IMG/VR virus record: IMGVR_UViG_3300005613_000339
Span: 1 to 27,521 of that record
Source of the DNA: a virus
DNA: 27,521 nt
Strand: one strand, 5' to 3'
In this document: positions 1 through 7,593 of the stretch, piece after piece
Numbering within the stretch: the stretch's first letter is position 1
Layout of the letters: each line of letters opens with the position of its first letter
The notes under the pieces: generated by a model
What the model was told of the DNA's origin: nothing
Databases searched by the model: none
Seen by the model: only the letters and a program-made list of their open reading frames with translations
Made by a program: the position numbers and the translations under genes

Positions 1-78
1 ATCTCCGGAATCTCGGTGTACCGTATAAACAGTACCGACATCTTCAAAGGCTTCTTTAATATCATCGCCAATTGACAT
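1..78 (-). CDS. Phage structural protein, N-terminal fragment (runs off left end)
   Basis: The first 26 codons of a minus-strand gene begin at the ATG at 78 (MSIGDDIKEAFEDVGTVYTV...) and leave the window at base 1. The start has a purine-rich GAGAAAG about 6 nt upstream. The opening resembles a small conserved head or head-tail joining protein found after the connector gene in many siphophages. It follows the connector-like gene by 25 bp in the same operon. The assignment rests on N-terminal resemblance and position only. Confidence 0.6.
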   Translation of the reverse strand, partial: MSIGDDIKEAFEDVGTVYTVHRDSGD

Positions 79-103
79 ATATCTTTCTCAACATACATAT
101 AAT

Positions 104-559
104 TTATGCATTCTCATCTGGGGTAATTATAACGTCCTGATCTTCATCGTATGTAAAATCGCGACCTGTCTGAGGCTCATAGGCAAATCCGGCATCCACC
201 TTTGTTCCAAAGGTGTGCAGTGCATCCACACCGGCAAATTCAAAGGCATACTCTTCCTGTGCCTTTTCAAAATCTTCATCCATATCTTTGATAAGCTTAA
301 AGAAATTATCAAACCGCTGATTCAGGCTTACCTGCTTGTATTTGAATTTATCCGCTGATTCATCTCTTCGAAAAGAATACAGATGTCTCTTTGCCCGCTG
401 AATTATCCATTTGACTTTAAAATCAGTAGTCACCGGCAAAGTCCAGCCGGTATCGCGCTCTGCAGCATCGACTGCATTATTATAATCGGCAGTGACAAAT
501 TTGGATGACAGGCCTTTTAGTTCTTCAGCTAAAAGAGCTTTTAATTCTGTCTCGGTCAT
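104..559 (-). CDS. Putative head-tail connector/completion protein
   Basis: A 151-aa soluble protein. The N-terminal half is predicted helical and contains an ERDTGW-LP segment (about residues 34-42) and a KxxWIIQRAKRHLY helix (about 49-61), as in small phage head-completion or connector proteins. The C-terminus is acidic. It lies downstream of the capsid block and 6 bp after the zinc-finger gene, which is where lambda-type phages keep connector genes. No signal peptide or membrane segment is seen. The role is inferred from position and general likeness, not from a catalytic motif. Confidence 0.5.
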   Translation of the reverse strand: MTETELKALLAEELKGLSSKFVTADYNNAVDAAERDTGWTLPVTTDFKVKWIIQRAKRHLYSFRRDESADKFKYKQVSLNQRFDNFFKLIKDMDEDFEKAQEEYAFEFAGVDALHTFGTKVDAGFAYEPQTGRDFTYDEDQDVIITPDENA

Positions 560-565
560 TTCTCT

Positions 566-925
566 TTATGTATGTGCTCTCATTTTGTGCATTCGTAATG
601 CACGCTCGGATTTAATGCCACCTTTTCCGCATATTTCACAAAGCCATTCTTGATTTATATCTTCCGTTCCGACCTCTTCGGCCTCCTCGGGAACATCAGA
701 TTTAACTTCATCAATTTCCGGTTCTTTGCTTTCAGCTTCATCTACGGTTTCTTCGGCTTCGGCCTCATTGATCACAGGATCAGGTTCAATCACCCGCACA
801 GTACCCGTATTATACTTTATCTCTGTGAGAATATCTCGTGGCAGAGGGGCCTTTTCTGAATCCAGAATAAGCCCCTTTGACCACGTATCTGCACCTCGTA
901 AAGTTGTCAATACTTCGATTTTCAT
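566..925 (-). CDS. Head-region protein with C-terminal C2H2 zinc finger
   Basis: A 119-aa protein in three parts. Residues 1-47 form a compact domain of the kind found beside capsid genes (MKIEVLTTLRG..., IL.EI....GTVRVI). Residues 48-92 are a strongly acidic Glu/Asp-rich linker. Residues 94-118 hold a C-x2-C-x13-H-x4-H finger (CEIC...H...H). The ATG has AAGGAGG upstream. It sits between the beta-rich structural gene and the connector gene. A classical C2H2 finger is rare in bacterial or phage structural operons; it could bind DNA during packaging or simply stabilise a fold. Function is not known. Confidence 0.55.
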   Translation of the reverse strand: MKIEVLTTLRGADTWSKGLILDSEKAPLPRDILTEIKYNTGTVRVIEPDPVINEAEAEETVDEAESKEPEIDEVKSDVPEEAEEVGTEDINQEWLCEICGKGGIKSERALRMHKMRAHT

Positions 926-939
926 CGATTGCCTCCTTA

Positions 940-1248
940 TTAAATTCGTTCAATTACCTTGACATAAACCGTTCCGCTTCCAAGATTAATCGAACCTCCG
1001 GTGTTGTTGGCCAAAATACAGGTAACTGTACTGGCCGCCGTTACTTGAGCATCAAGAACCAAATCGCTCACATCAAGGCTAAATGACGCAAGGGCAAAGT
1101 CCCCAAGCTGTGCACCAGTGACAGTAACCTCCTTTGCTTCTTCATTGCCATCACCAATAGCTCCAGGGTTCCAAGTTGCAGAACCTGTCAGGCCTTGATA
1201 CATCTTCTTGGCCTTTTTGCTTGGCCACGGGGTATTAAATACTTTCAT
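940..1248 (-). CDS. Beta-rich phage structural protein (decoration/fibre-like)
   Basis: A 102-aa protein whose residues 35-100 form a beta-rich unit (TVTGAQLGDFALASFS, then NNTGGSINLGSGTVYVKV). This pattern of GDF-ASFS followed by TGG-I-L-SGT-V-V recurs in small virion-surface proteins of tailed phages. The start follows a GGGGGTGATGATATG leader containing a Shine-Dalgarno. It lies 12 bp after the capsid gene. A virion decoration or structural role is inferred; it is not an enzyme by any visible motif. Confidence 0.55.
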   Translation of the reverse strand: MKVFNTPWPSKKAKKMYQGLTGSATWNPGAIGDGNEEAKEVTVTGAQLGDFALASFSLDVSDLVLDAQVTAASTVTCILANNTGGSINLGSGTVYVKVIERI

Positions 1249-1260
1249 ATCATCACCCCC

Positions 1261-2508
1261 TTAATTTACGTCATACACAAAGATTGCATCCCTTTGATAC
1301 AGGACAGGTAATCCCTTATTCCATATTCTGATATTGGTAACCTCGGGATCTTTTGTATCCCATGTATCAGTATCCATTCCATATTTTCTGCCAAGGCCAA
1401 AAGGTGCATTTTTAAACTCAGCTATTTTTTGGCCATCGACCTCAGATGCAAACATAACGAATTTGTCATCAGGAATGAAGGATCGTGTCATTGTAACGTA
1501 ATCTTCAGCAGCTTTAAAACTGGCTGTTGGGGCGGAAGAGACTGTAACTGTTCCATCTTCCTCTTGAACGCTCGCAATTGTTTCATCCTCATATGTTCCG
1601 GCAGAAACATCATGGAACCGTAATGTCCCGCCAACCTCAAAGTCTGTTACATCATCAACTGAAACTACCGTTGTACTTGAGCCGGTAACAACAGCGGTTA
1701 GCCATGCTTTTACAACATACCGTTCGTCATAAACGACCAGGTTCTTAATATCCAAAAGATTCCCAAGAACCGGGGCATTCACGCCAATAATTTTTCCACC
1801 GGCCTTTTTAAACAGATCCCCACTTCCAAAAGAGGTTTTCTGCAATAAGGTCTGAATAGAATCATCAAGGGCCATAAATTTCAAAACAGTGCTGTTGCAG
1901 ATAGCATAATCCACAAGACCGTTACAGTCCTTTGAGATGGTAATTTTGGCATCCATAATGTCTTTAAGGATGTCTCTGCTGGTTCCGGCCTCCCATTTAT
2001 AGTCAGTTGTCAAGGTAGATGTATGCGCTGAAGGAATGTCATAATCGACACTTGTCTTTATCCCGCCCTTTTGGGTATAAGTAAAAGAGCCATTTTCCAG
2101 CATCTTAGCAAACATCCACTCTTTTCGTCTGTCACACCGTCCTCTTAGGCTTCGTAAATCTCTGGCAAGGCGCTGTTTAGCAGCTAGATATTGCGATTCA
2201 GTCCCTTCTTTTCGAAGGTTATTTAAAAATTCTTCATCGTATGGTATCTTTTCTCTCCATTCAGCAGCCTCAGCACTATTGGAAGCCACTCCCTGCGGAG
2301 CAGTCGTCGGTGACGGTTGGCCTGGCGCTGTAAAAGGCGTCATTCCCCTGTTACCTTCCTGAGATTCCCACTTAATAGTGGAAGAATCAGCATTGGAACT
2401 TCCAAATAGATTCATCAGAAGCAAATTTGGCGGTGTCGTAAAGGATGTTACGAGCTTATCAATCCTGCTAAGCCGTAAATCCGGTATATCACTTGATCCT
2501 CTAGGCAT
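1261..2508 (-). CDS. Major capsid protein, lambda gpE-like
   Basis: A 415-aa protein with the layout of lambda E-type capsid proteins (HK97 fold): N-terminal SRIDKLVTSF segment, PP-LL-LF motif near residue 27-35, a helical E-loop/spine region around 90-140 (LAARQRL-like segment, RR-WMF) and a C-terminal beta region ending LPVLYQRDAIFVYDV. It polymerises into the head shell. Between IKNLVVYDERYV and MTRSFIPDDKF, about residues 266-341, there is an extra beta-rich domain that also appears in the neighbouring decoration protein. GGAGGTG lies 6-12 nt before the ATG. It is preceded by the decoration gene and the protease-scaffold gene, the normal lambda C-Nu3-D-E order. Confidence 0.88.
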   Translation of the reverse strand: MPRGSSDIPDLRLSRIDKLVTSFTTPPNLLLMNLFGSSNADSSTIKWESQEGNRGMTPFTAPGQPSPTTAPQGVASNSAEAAEWREKIPYDEEFLNNLRKEGTESQYLAAKQRLARDLRSLRGRCDRRKEWMFAKMLENGSFTYTQKGGIKTSVDYDIPSAHTSTLTTDYKWEAGTSRDILKDIMDAKITISKDCNGLVDYAICNSTVLKFMALDDSIQTLLQKTSFGSGDLFKKAGGKIIGVNAPVLGNLLDIKNLVVYDERYVVKAWLTAVVTGSSTTVVSVDDVTDFEVGGTLRFHDVSAGTYEDETIASVQEEDGTVTVSSAPTASFKAAEDYVTMTRSFIPDDKFVMFASEVDGQKIAEFKNAPFGLGRKYGMDTDTWDTKDPEVTNIRIWNKGLPVLYQRDAIFVYDVN

Positions 2509-2531
2509 TGTATTTCACCTCCTTTTCATAT

Positions 2532-3200
2532 TTATTTTATTACAGTATACTGCCCAACCTGAGTTGCGCTCAGATCTGTTCTGGCATTGGAATCAACACA
2601 GGTAAGCATGCCAGTGTAAAGTATGCAGTTACTAAGAATTAAAGTTGAATGAGCACCATCGGCAGTAGAACCCGTTCCGGTATCAACCGTCTTTTCCAGA
2701 ATGCCATCGCAGGTGTCATACCCTTCGATGGTAATATAGGCAAACCGTGCAGTGGTAAATGCAGTTCCACCAATGGAACTGGTAAAGGTAATCTTTGCCA
2801 TGTGGGTATAGGTTGTCCGGTCAATCGCTGTAATGGCACCAACATTCTCAAAGGTAGTGGTGTCATCCCCTATGATTACATCATCACCCACAGCAAATTT
2901 ATAGCTGTCATCCATGGTGACATAGACATACTTGTCAGTTGTGCCCGAATTGGCAACCAAGTATGCTCTACCTGGTGCCACTTCTGCCCCGGTAATGGTT
3001 GCAGTAGGATCATAGGGAATATATTTTCCCTCGTTGCCGGCAGCGGAATCATTCTTTGAAAGAGCCTGTCCCGCTTCCAGTTTTCCATAGCCTGCCTGAA
3101 GAGTAATAGGAAGCTTCAGAGCAGCCTCGGGATCAGAGAAATACAATTTCTTGTAATCGCTCTGAGTTCCGTAAGTTATATCCGGTATATCTTTAGGCAT
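2532..3200 (-). CDS. Head decoration protein, lambda gpD-like with insertion domain
   Basis: A 222-aa protein whose ends match the lambda D-type trimeric capsid stabiliser: AGYGKLEAGQALSKN and KYIPYD at residues 36-64, then GILEKTVDT...HSTLILSNC at 166-191. That fold is usually about 110-130 aa. The extra length comes from an inserted beta domain at about 77-158 (KFAVGDDVIIGDD...ITAIDR...ITIEG), resembling the insertion in the capsid protein next door. It binds the outside of the expanded shell. GGAGGTG precedes the ATG, and its first residues (MP-x-DIPD) resemble those of the capsid protein. Confidence 0.82.
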   Translation of the reverse strand: MPKDIPDITYGTQSDYKKLYFSDPEAALKLPITLQAGYGKLEAGQALSKNDSAAGNEGKYIPYDPTATITGAEVAPGRAYLVANSGTTDKYVYVTMDDSYKFAVGDDVIIGDDTTTFENVGAITAIDRTTYTHMAKITFTSSIGGTAFTTARFAYITIEGYDTCDGILEKTVDTGTGSTADGAHSTLILSNCILYTGMLTCVDSNARTDLSATQVGQYTVIK

Positions 3201-3215
3201 TTCGTTTCACCTCCT

Positions 3216-3785
3216 TTATGTCTGAGAAGCAATAACATCGCCGGAAAGCTTGAGCATTTCCTCTACGGCTTTGTCATCTTCCTCTTCATCTCGCTTTAAT
3301 TGTATTGTTTCCTCGGTTTCAACATCTTTAGTTGAAAATCCGGAGCCGATAACTGTCTCGGTCACGCCTTTTTTCTCCCAGTCTTCGATCTCAGCATCGA
3401 TGGCCTTGCCAAAGGTTTCTTTATCCAAGACGTTATCTTTAATGAACTTTCGGTATGAGACTTGGGCCGCTACCTTGTCGTACATGCTTTTTGGTACGTC
3501 ACTTTCGGCCAGTTTTTTTGCCCACAGCGACTCTGCATCACGTTTCAGTTCATTCTGGGTCCGAATCTCATTATCCTTTTCAAGTTTGAGCACTTTGTCA
3601 TTCAGGGTTTCATTACTCTCTTCCTTCTCACTCAGCTTTCCTTCGAGATCCTTTTTCTCATCTTCCAACTTGGTTTTCTCTTGATTGAACGTATTGGTTA
3701 ATGTTTGTGTGACCTCATTACGAACACTGTCCGTAATCTCCTGAAACAACTCAGGATGTTTCTCTTTGAGCTCATTAATATCCAT
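3216..3785 (-). CDS. Internal scaffold protein, Nu3-like (in-frame start)
   Basis: An ATG at 3785, in frame with the protease gene (codon 299), is preceded by AAGGAGGTGAACACA, the strongest ribosome site in this gene. Translation from here gives a 189-aa product, MDINELKEKHPELFQ..., with a long charged coiled coil at about 30-85 and an acidic C-terminus. Lambda makes Nu3 scaffold from the 3' part of gene C in the same way. The product would line the prohead interior and be degraded by the protease half of the same gene. Confidence 0.75.
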   Translation of the reverse strand: MDINELKEKHPELFQEITDSVRNEVTQTLTNTFNQEKTKLEDEKKDLEGKLSEKEESNETLNDKVLKLEKDNEIRTQNELKRDAESLWAKKLAESDVPKSMYDKVAAQVSYRKFIKDNVLDKETFGKAIDAEIEDWEKKGVTETVIGSGFSTKDVETEETIQLKRDEEEDDKAVEEMLKLSGDVIASQT

Positions 3786-4679
3786 TGTGTTCACCTCCTT
3801 CGCTTTGGAGTTTATTTTTGAATTATGGGAAACAGCATTTTTCGAATTACCTCCAGTCATGCTTGAAATTGCAGAAGAAAGTGGCGTTACTTCATCAGCA
3901 AATCCAATGCTTACTGCCTTTTCACCAGTAAATAGGCCAGCTTCAGTTGCCTTTATCTGTGATTTTGTCATTCCTCTGTTTCTCGCAACTGTATCCATAA
4001 ACATTTCATAAAGTTCCATAACCTCATCTTGAAGAAAGCTCTTAGCTTCGGTTGAAAGTGGTTGATGAGGATTAAAATCATTTTTTCTTGCCCCGGCGAA
4101 TATTGGCGTATATTTAAGGCCCATATTCTCATCAAGTTTGCTTTGATCCATATGAATCGCGATAACCCCTACAGAGCCTACTCCGGCTGATCTTGATAAA
4201 AATATTTTATCCGCAGCTGAAGCAATTGCGTAGGCGGCTGAATAGGCAGATTCATTAGCAACGGCATAAATCGGTTTTTCCCCTCTTGCCTCATAAATTT
4301 CATCTACAAGATCAAATAAACCGCTTGCTTCACCGCCAGAGCTATCTATGTCAAAAACAATTGCATCTGTATCTTCATCAAAGGCTGCATTAAAATCCTT
4401 GCGAATAGACTCATAAGATGTAAGCCCAGAAATGGTATCAAGCCCCTGAGTACGATAGACAAGAGAGCCATGAACCGGTATAACGCTTAGTCTGGGTGAG
4501 CTTAGATCCTCTCTCTTTTCGCTTACTTCAAAATCGCTTTTAAGAAGAGTTATCTGTTCATCAATTCCTATTCGACTCCCTATTACAGACAATATCGTGT
4601 TTAATTTGTCTGGAAGGATCGTCAAGGGAGTATTGATTATTCTGCTCGCCAATCTTGTCAGTATTGTTGTTTTCTCCAA
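3216..4679 (-). CDS. S49 (SppA/ClpP-fold) prohead protease fused to scaffold
   Basis: A 487-aa protein. Residues 60-275 are a phage S49 peptidase: IVFDIDSSGGEASG (107-120), the nucleophile region NESAYSAAYAIAS with Ser147 the likely nucleophile, GVGSVGVIAIH (166-176), and Lys199 as a candidate general base. Residues 299-487 are a Glu/Lys-rich coiled coil with no enzymatic motif, the scaffold part. This is the lambda C/Nu3 organisation: the protease processes the portal and scaffold in the prohead. The start is TTG at 4679 with AGGAGAG about 9 nt upstream, giving MEKTTILTRLASRIINTPL..., a usual family N-terminus. An internal in-frame start with a strong RBS produces the free scaffold. Confidence 0.85.
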   Translation of the reverse strand: MEKTTILTRLASRIINTPLTILPDKLNTILSVIGSRIGIDEQITLLKSDFEVSEKREDLSSPRLSVIPVHGSLVYRTQGLDTISGLTSYESIRKDFNAAFDEDTDAIVFDIDSSGGEASGLFDLVDEIYEARGEKPIYAVANESAYSAAYAIASAADKIFLSRSAGVGSVGVIAIHMDQSKLDENMGLKYTPIFAGARKNDFNPHQPLSTEAKSFLQDEVMELYEMFMDTVARNRGMTKSQIKATEAGLFTGEKAVSIGFADEVTPLSSAISSMTGGNSKNAVSHNSKINSKAKEVNTMDINELKEKHPELFQEITDSVRNEVTQTLTNTFNQEKTKLEDEKKDLEGKLSEKEESNETLNDKVLKLEKDNEIRTQNELKRDAESLWAKKLAESDVPKSMYDKVAAQVSYRKFIKDNVLDKETFGKAIDAEIEDWEKKGVTETVIGSGFSTKDVETEETIQLKRDEEEDDKAVEEMLKLSGDVIASQT

Positions 4680-4755
4680 TGATTATCACTCTCCTTTTTG
4701 TTGATAATATTGGTCTAAAAATATCTTCTGTAATTTGAGGTATGGGCAATTCCAT
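4561..4755 (-). CDS. Possible small ORF overlapping protease start
   Basis: A 64-codon ORF starts at an ATG at 4755 directly after GAGGGGGAACAA, a strong ribosome site, and overlaps the first 119 bp of the protease gene in another frame. It begins MELPIPQITEDIF and has no recognisable domain. Its good RBS and its place just after the terminator hairpin suggest that ribosomes may load here and be coupled to the weak TTG start of the protease. It may equally be a chance ORF. Confidence 0.3.
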   Translation of the reverse strand: MELPIPQITEDIFRPILSTKRRVIIIGENNNTDKIGEQNNQYSLDDPSRQIKHDIVCNRESNRN

Positions 4756-4774
4756 TTGTTCCCCCTCAAAACAT

Positions 4775-4818
4775 AAAAAGCCCCCATGGAAAAGAGGAAA
4801 TTCTTTTCCACAGAGGCT
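4775..4818 (-). terminator. Intrinsic terminator between com-like and protease genes
   Basis: On the minus strand, arms at 4818-4802 and 4795-4779 pair over 17 bp (three G-U pairs), with a 6-nt loop, and are followed by a T run (GGGGGCTTTTTATG). It lies in the middle of the head operon, after com and before the protease, so it may attenuate or uncouple the two parts. It has no T run in the plus direction. Confidence 0.75.
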
Positions 4819-4853
4819 CTTAAAGAACTCGTTTTGTCCTTAAAAGGACTTGA

Positions 4854-5024
4854 TTAAATTGTTACTCTATTTATCGTTTTGCAATTTTTACATTTTACTT
4901 CAATCCGTTTAGGCGATCCACTATCTGGGACTACTCTCAATAGAAGATGTTTACAGTTTTTACATCTTATGTCATATTTGACATAATTGTCAAGATTATT
5001 TTTTATCGCTAGATTTTGCTGCAT
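4854..5024 (-). CDS. com: Com-like zinc-binding protein (Mu Com family)
   Basis: A 56-aa protein with two CxxC pairs: IRCKNCKHLL at residues 19-28 and VKCKNCKTIN at 43-52. This matches Mu Com (IRC-NC-KLL ... IEIRCPRCK). In Mu, Com binds mom mRNA and switches on translation of the DNA-modification gene; no mom gene is visible here. The ATG at 5024 has a poor RBS and overlaps the end of the upstream small gene by 29 bp, so translation is probably coupled. A GTCCTT/AAGGAC hairpin (4836-4849) follows the stop. The gene is too short for a 60-residue ORF cutoff. Confidence 0.75.
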   Translation of the reverse strand: MQQNLAIKNNLDNYVKYDIRCKNCKHLLLRVVPDSGSPKRIEVKCKNCKTINRVTI

Positions 5025-5127
5025 GTCTTTGTTTTTTTTGCCACTTTCTATAGGCTTTTTTCGACGTAAAACCTAAAGAAAGCATTTCTTGTTTTTCCGC
5101 TCGTCTTTTAGGGTTTATCGCTTCCAT
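4996..5127 (-). CDS. Small basic protein between portal and com
   Basis: A 43-aa, Lys/Arg-rich protein (MEAINPKRRAEKQEMLSLGF, then KKAYRKWQKKQRHA). Its ATG at 5127 lies inside the last codons of the portal gene, 6 nt after AGAGGA, and its end overlaps com. The tight overlaps on both sides argue that it is translated. It has no recognised domain; the charge suggests nucleic-acid binding. It could be part of a portal-com translational unit. Confidence 0.55.
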   Translation of the reverse strand: MEAINPKRRAEKQEMLSLGFTSKKAYRKWQKKQRHAAKSSDKK

Positions 5128-6748
5128 CTTTTGTCCTCTTTGGTTCGGCTTGTGTTTTTTCTTGAATACTTTCTAAATCCAACTGCAAAGGTAGATCAGG
5201 ATATTTATTTTTCTCGCTCTCATATTGCAACCTGAGCTTCCGATAATTGCCAAATCCCATCTTTTTGACCAATTCCTCATTAGGAATACCTGCCATATCA
5301 GATAGAGCAGCATGCTTGGATCCATAATACGCTTTTGCCCTTGACTCAAATTCAGTAATTTCAGACAGTGGAAAATTAATATCGATTAACTTTTCAGGCC
5401 TTTTCTTAATCTTCTTAAAAACAGGTTTTTTGTTTTTAAATTCAACTGCTCTTTCTATCTCAAAATACTCTGGGAATTTTTTATTTATCTTTGATTTTAA
5501 AAAGAAGATGTTTCCCCAAAAGTCATATCGAGCAAAGCGTTCAAAATATGCTATCTCATCAGAGACTCTATCCGACATTGGGCCACGTGAAGCTTGAACT
5601 GAAGCGAAAGGAGCGGTTGATTTGCCTGTGGTAACGCCTTCTTCTTCGTTTAATCCTGATGTTACTTGATGAAGAATATCTGTATCGGAATCGGAAATAT
5701 TCGGCAAGGTAGGATTGACAGCTATCATATCCATATTTGGCCCTAATACTATAGTGCTGCCGGGTGTCTTTTTCGCAGTTATTCCGGTTTTTGCCCTATC
5801 CGCATCTGAAAGTTTAAGCCATAGAAGCCATGATTTAGTGTCCTCAAATTTGACTTTCCATAGATAAGCACCGGCTGATTTTTTGTGGTCAATTTCATAA
5901 TTCTTTAAGTTCTCATATTTACTTAACCATTCCAGCACAGTCCTTGTATGGCCAATATTACGCTTAGTAATAAAGCTTTTATCCCATGAGATAATGAATT
6001 TGTAAAATCCACCTATCTCTTTGAATCGTTTTTTTCTGTTTCGACTATCTTTTAATTTAGCAGAATTAAAGCCTTTCTGTTTCTCTGCCACACGAATTAA
6101 TTCAGGATACCTTGCAAGAAAAATACTTGGAATATGTTCATCAATGCCAGTCTCATCATCTTTAAGGCAGTAAATCAAAGGCATTGTGGTTTTAGTAGGA
6201 TGGAAGATAATCCCATAATCATTTTCACCATCTATTACAGCAGGATCTACAAAATCAACTTCAATAAATCCATTATTATGGCATGTAGCACAAAGGAATA
6301 ACTCTCCTTCTACAAAAGCTCTTCCAACATATTTCGGCCAATAATTATAAAGCCGATTTCTGTGGTCGAGTTCAATTTCTTCTATGACTTTTTGAATTTC
6401 TTGAATATCAGAAGAGGTTTCAAATCCATATCCAGTCAAGCGGCCTACTGTCCCTCGCAAGGATGTATTGACTTGTGGATTTCTTTGGAATTTTAACCAG
6501 GATAATTCTTGAAGTGCTTTTCTTGTTCTGGCAGGATCATCTTTATCCGGGGAAGTGCTTAAAGAAACACCATCAGGGTCTCTATAGGTTGCTTCATCTG
6601 GATCATATTGCCAGGATACTGATAAAGCTTCTTTCCTGATAATTTGATCTAATTTTTCTTGAGGAAGATTTTCTAATTCTTCAATGCTTAATTTTGCAAG
6701 TTTATCTGAAGGCATAGTTTTTTTGCCAACAAAAAAGTCGGCTATCAA
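5108..6748 (-). CDS. Portal protein
   Basis: A 546-aa protein forming the head vertex ring through which DNA enters. Recognisable segments: NPQVNTSLRGTVGRLTGYGF (about 108-127), FVEGELFLCATC (about 166-177), and a C-terminal core PTLPNISDSDTDILHQVTSG followed by EEGVTTGKST and ASRGPMSDRVSDEI, which are usual in lambda B-type portals. The start is TTG at 6748 with GGAG 10 nt upstream; an in-frame ATG 11 codons later (MPSDKLAKL) lacks a ribosome site. A sigma70-like promoter lies about 85 bp upstream. Unlike lambda, no gpW-like joining gene precedes it. Confidence 0.85.
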   Translation of the reverse strand: MIADFFVGKKTMPSDKLAKLSIEELENLPQEKLDQIIRKEALSVSWQYDPDEATYRDPDGVSLSTSPDKDDPARTRKALQELSWLKFQRNPQVNTSLRGTVGRLTGYGFETSSDIQEIQKVIEEIELDHRNRLYNYWPKYVGRAFVEGELFLCATCHNNGFIEVDFVDPAVIDGENDYGIIFHPTKTTMPLIYCLKDDETGIDEHIPSIFLARYPELIRVAEKQKGFNSAKLKDSRNRKKRFKEIGGFYKFIISWDKSFITKRNIGHTRTVLEWLSKYENLKNYEIDHKKSAGAYLWKVKFEDTKSWLLWLKLSDADRAKTGITAKKTPGSTIVLGPNMDMIAVNPTLPNISDSDTDILHQVTSGLNEEEGVTTGKSTAPFASVQASRGPMSDRVSDEIAYFERFARYDFWGNIFFLKSKINKKFPEYFEIERAVEFKNKKPVFKKIKKRPEKLIDINFPLSEITEFESRAKAYYGSKHAALSDMAGIPNEELVKKMGFGNYRKLRLQYESEKNKYPDLPLQLDLESIQEKTQAEPKRTKDGSDKP

Positions 6749-6831
6749 TAGAGGATGGCTCCATGACAGCCGTCCTTTCTGAAGGTTAAAAATTTAATTG
6801 TGGTCTAAATCATTTTACATACAATATATGG

Positions 6832-6860
6832 TGTATAAATCATGTTTTAAGGGATGTCAA
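6832..6860 (-). promoter_or_regulatory. Sigma70-type promoter for the head operon
   Basis: On the minus strand, TTGACA (6860-6855), a 17-bp spacer and TATACA (6837-6832) face the portal gene. Spacing is ideal and the -35 is consensus. The 190-bp gap upstream of portal holds no gene. Confidence 0.6.
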
Positions 6861-6876
6861 GAAGTTTTTATGCTTT

Positions 6877-6894
6877 TTTTGACATATATCAAAA
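6877..6894. promoter_or_regulatory. Operator-like palindrome upstream of portal promoter
   Basis: TTTTGACATATATCAAAA is an 18-bp inverted repeat (TTTTGA...TCAAAA) 17 bp upstream of the promoter -35 box. It could bind an activator or repressor of late transcription; no binding protein is identified. Confidence 0.4.
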
Positions 6895-6939
6895 TTGACA
6901 TAAGAGTAGATAAAAAAATTCTTGTTAAGTCATGTCGAA

Positions 6940-7467
6940 TCAAATCGGGGTCTCATTTCCCACTTCTTCATTCCCATTCTTCTTAAATGCTTCTAATGTT
7001 TTGTTAAATGGCAATGCTTTTTGTGTTTGAGTTACTTTATCTTCTATTAACTTGGTCCCCTTTAGGCTTGTAGCTTGTTTATAAAAATTCATCAGGGTTT
7101 GCCCTAAGCTAAGTTTTGTTCTATCATCATCTGATAAAGTTTCAACATTTTTAACACAAAAAAGTTTTTTACCTCCTTTTAATGCTGATTTATGAATATG
7201 CTTTTGAACCATTATAGCTATGCCGGGAATTTCATTATCATTTAAGCATTTCACACCTTGACCTCTGACAGACTCAATTACCATCTTTTTTTCTCTAAGA
7301 GCCATTTTTATAGCAGTTCGTAAATTCCCTCTTGCTTCCCTCTGGACATCTTTACCAATGCTGTCATTAAGCTCTTTATAGGAAAATTCATCTCCTTGAT
7401 TAATGTTTTCAAAAAATTGCTTGTAAAGTGTTAAACTATCTAAATTTATTTCTGGTATTGTTCGCAT
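6940..7467 (-). CDS. Hypothetical protein, probable winged-helix N-terminus
   Basis: A 175-aa protein. Residues 10-75 (LYKQFF...GDEFSYKELNDSIGKDV...RGNLRTAIKMALREKKMVIESVRGQGVKCL) have the helix-turn-helix plus beta-hairpin rhythm of a winged helix. The remainder is basic, with no known motif. The ATG has AAGGAGA 6 nt upstream. Its leader consists of a 5-bp-period repeat array and it shares a 31-bp leader with the next gene upstream. Regulatory or DNA-binding function is inferred. Confidence 0.5.
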   Translation of the reverse strand: MRTIPEINLDSLTLYKQFFENINQGDEFSYKELNDSIGKDVQREARGNLRTAIKMALREKKMVIESVRGQGVKCLNDNEIPGIAIMVQKHIHKSALKGGKKLFCVKNVETLSDDDRTKLSLGQTLMNFYKQATSLKGTKLIEDKVTQTQKALPFNKTLEAFKKNGNEEVGNETPI

Positions 7468-7470
7468 AAT

Positions 7471-7586
7471 TTATCTCCTTTTTTAAGGTTGTTGTCTTGT
7501 CGGGTCTTGTCGAGTCTTGTCAGGTCGGGTCTTGTCGGGTCTTGTCAGGTCGGGTCTTGTCTCGTCAAGTCCCGTCTTATCACGTC
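7471..7586. repeat. 5-bp-period RTC array 1 in gene leader
   Basis: From 7494 to 7586, 19 consecutive triplets (18 GTC, one ATC) occur exactly every 5 bp, separated by two variable bases (TT, GG, GA, AG, AA, CC, TC, AC). On the minus strand it reads GACNN and lies directly upstream of the RBS of the 175-aa gene. The 31-bp segment 7471-7501 recurs exactly at 8168-8198 before array 2. Confidence 0.85.
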
Positions 7587-7593
7587 TCATATT

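Noticed and set aside
5025-5072. Longer N-terminus for the Com-like protein
   Set aside because: The frame stays open upstream but offers no ATG, GTG or TTG with a ribosome site; the family begins close to the first CxxC.
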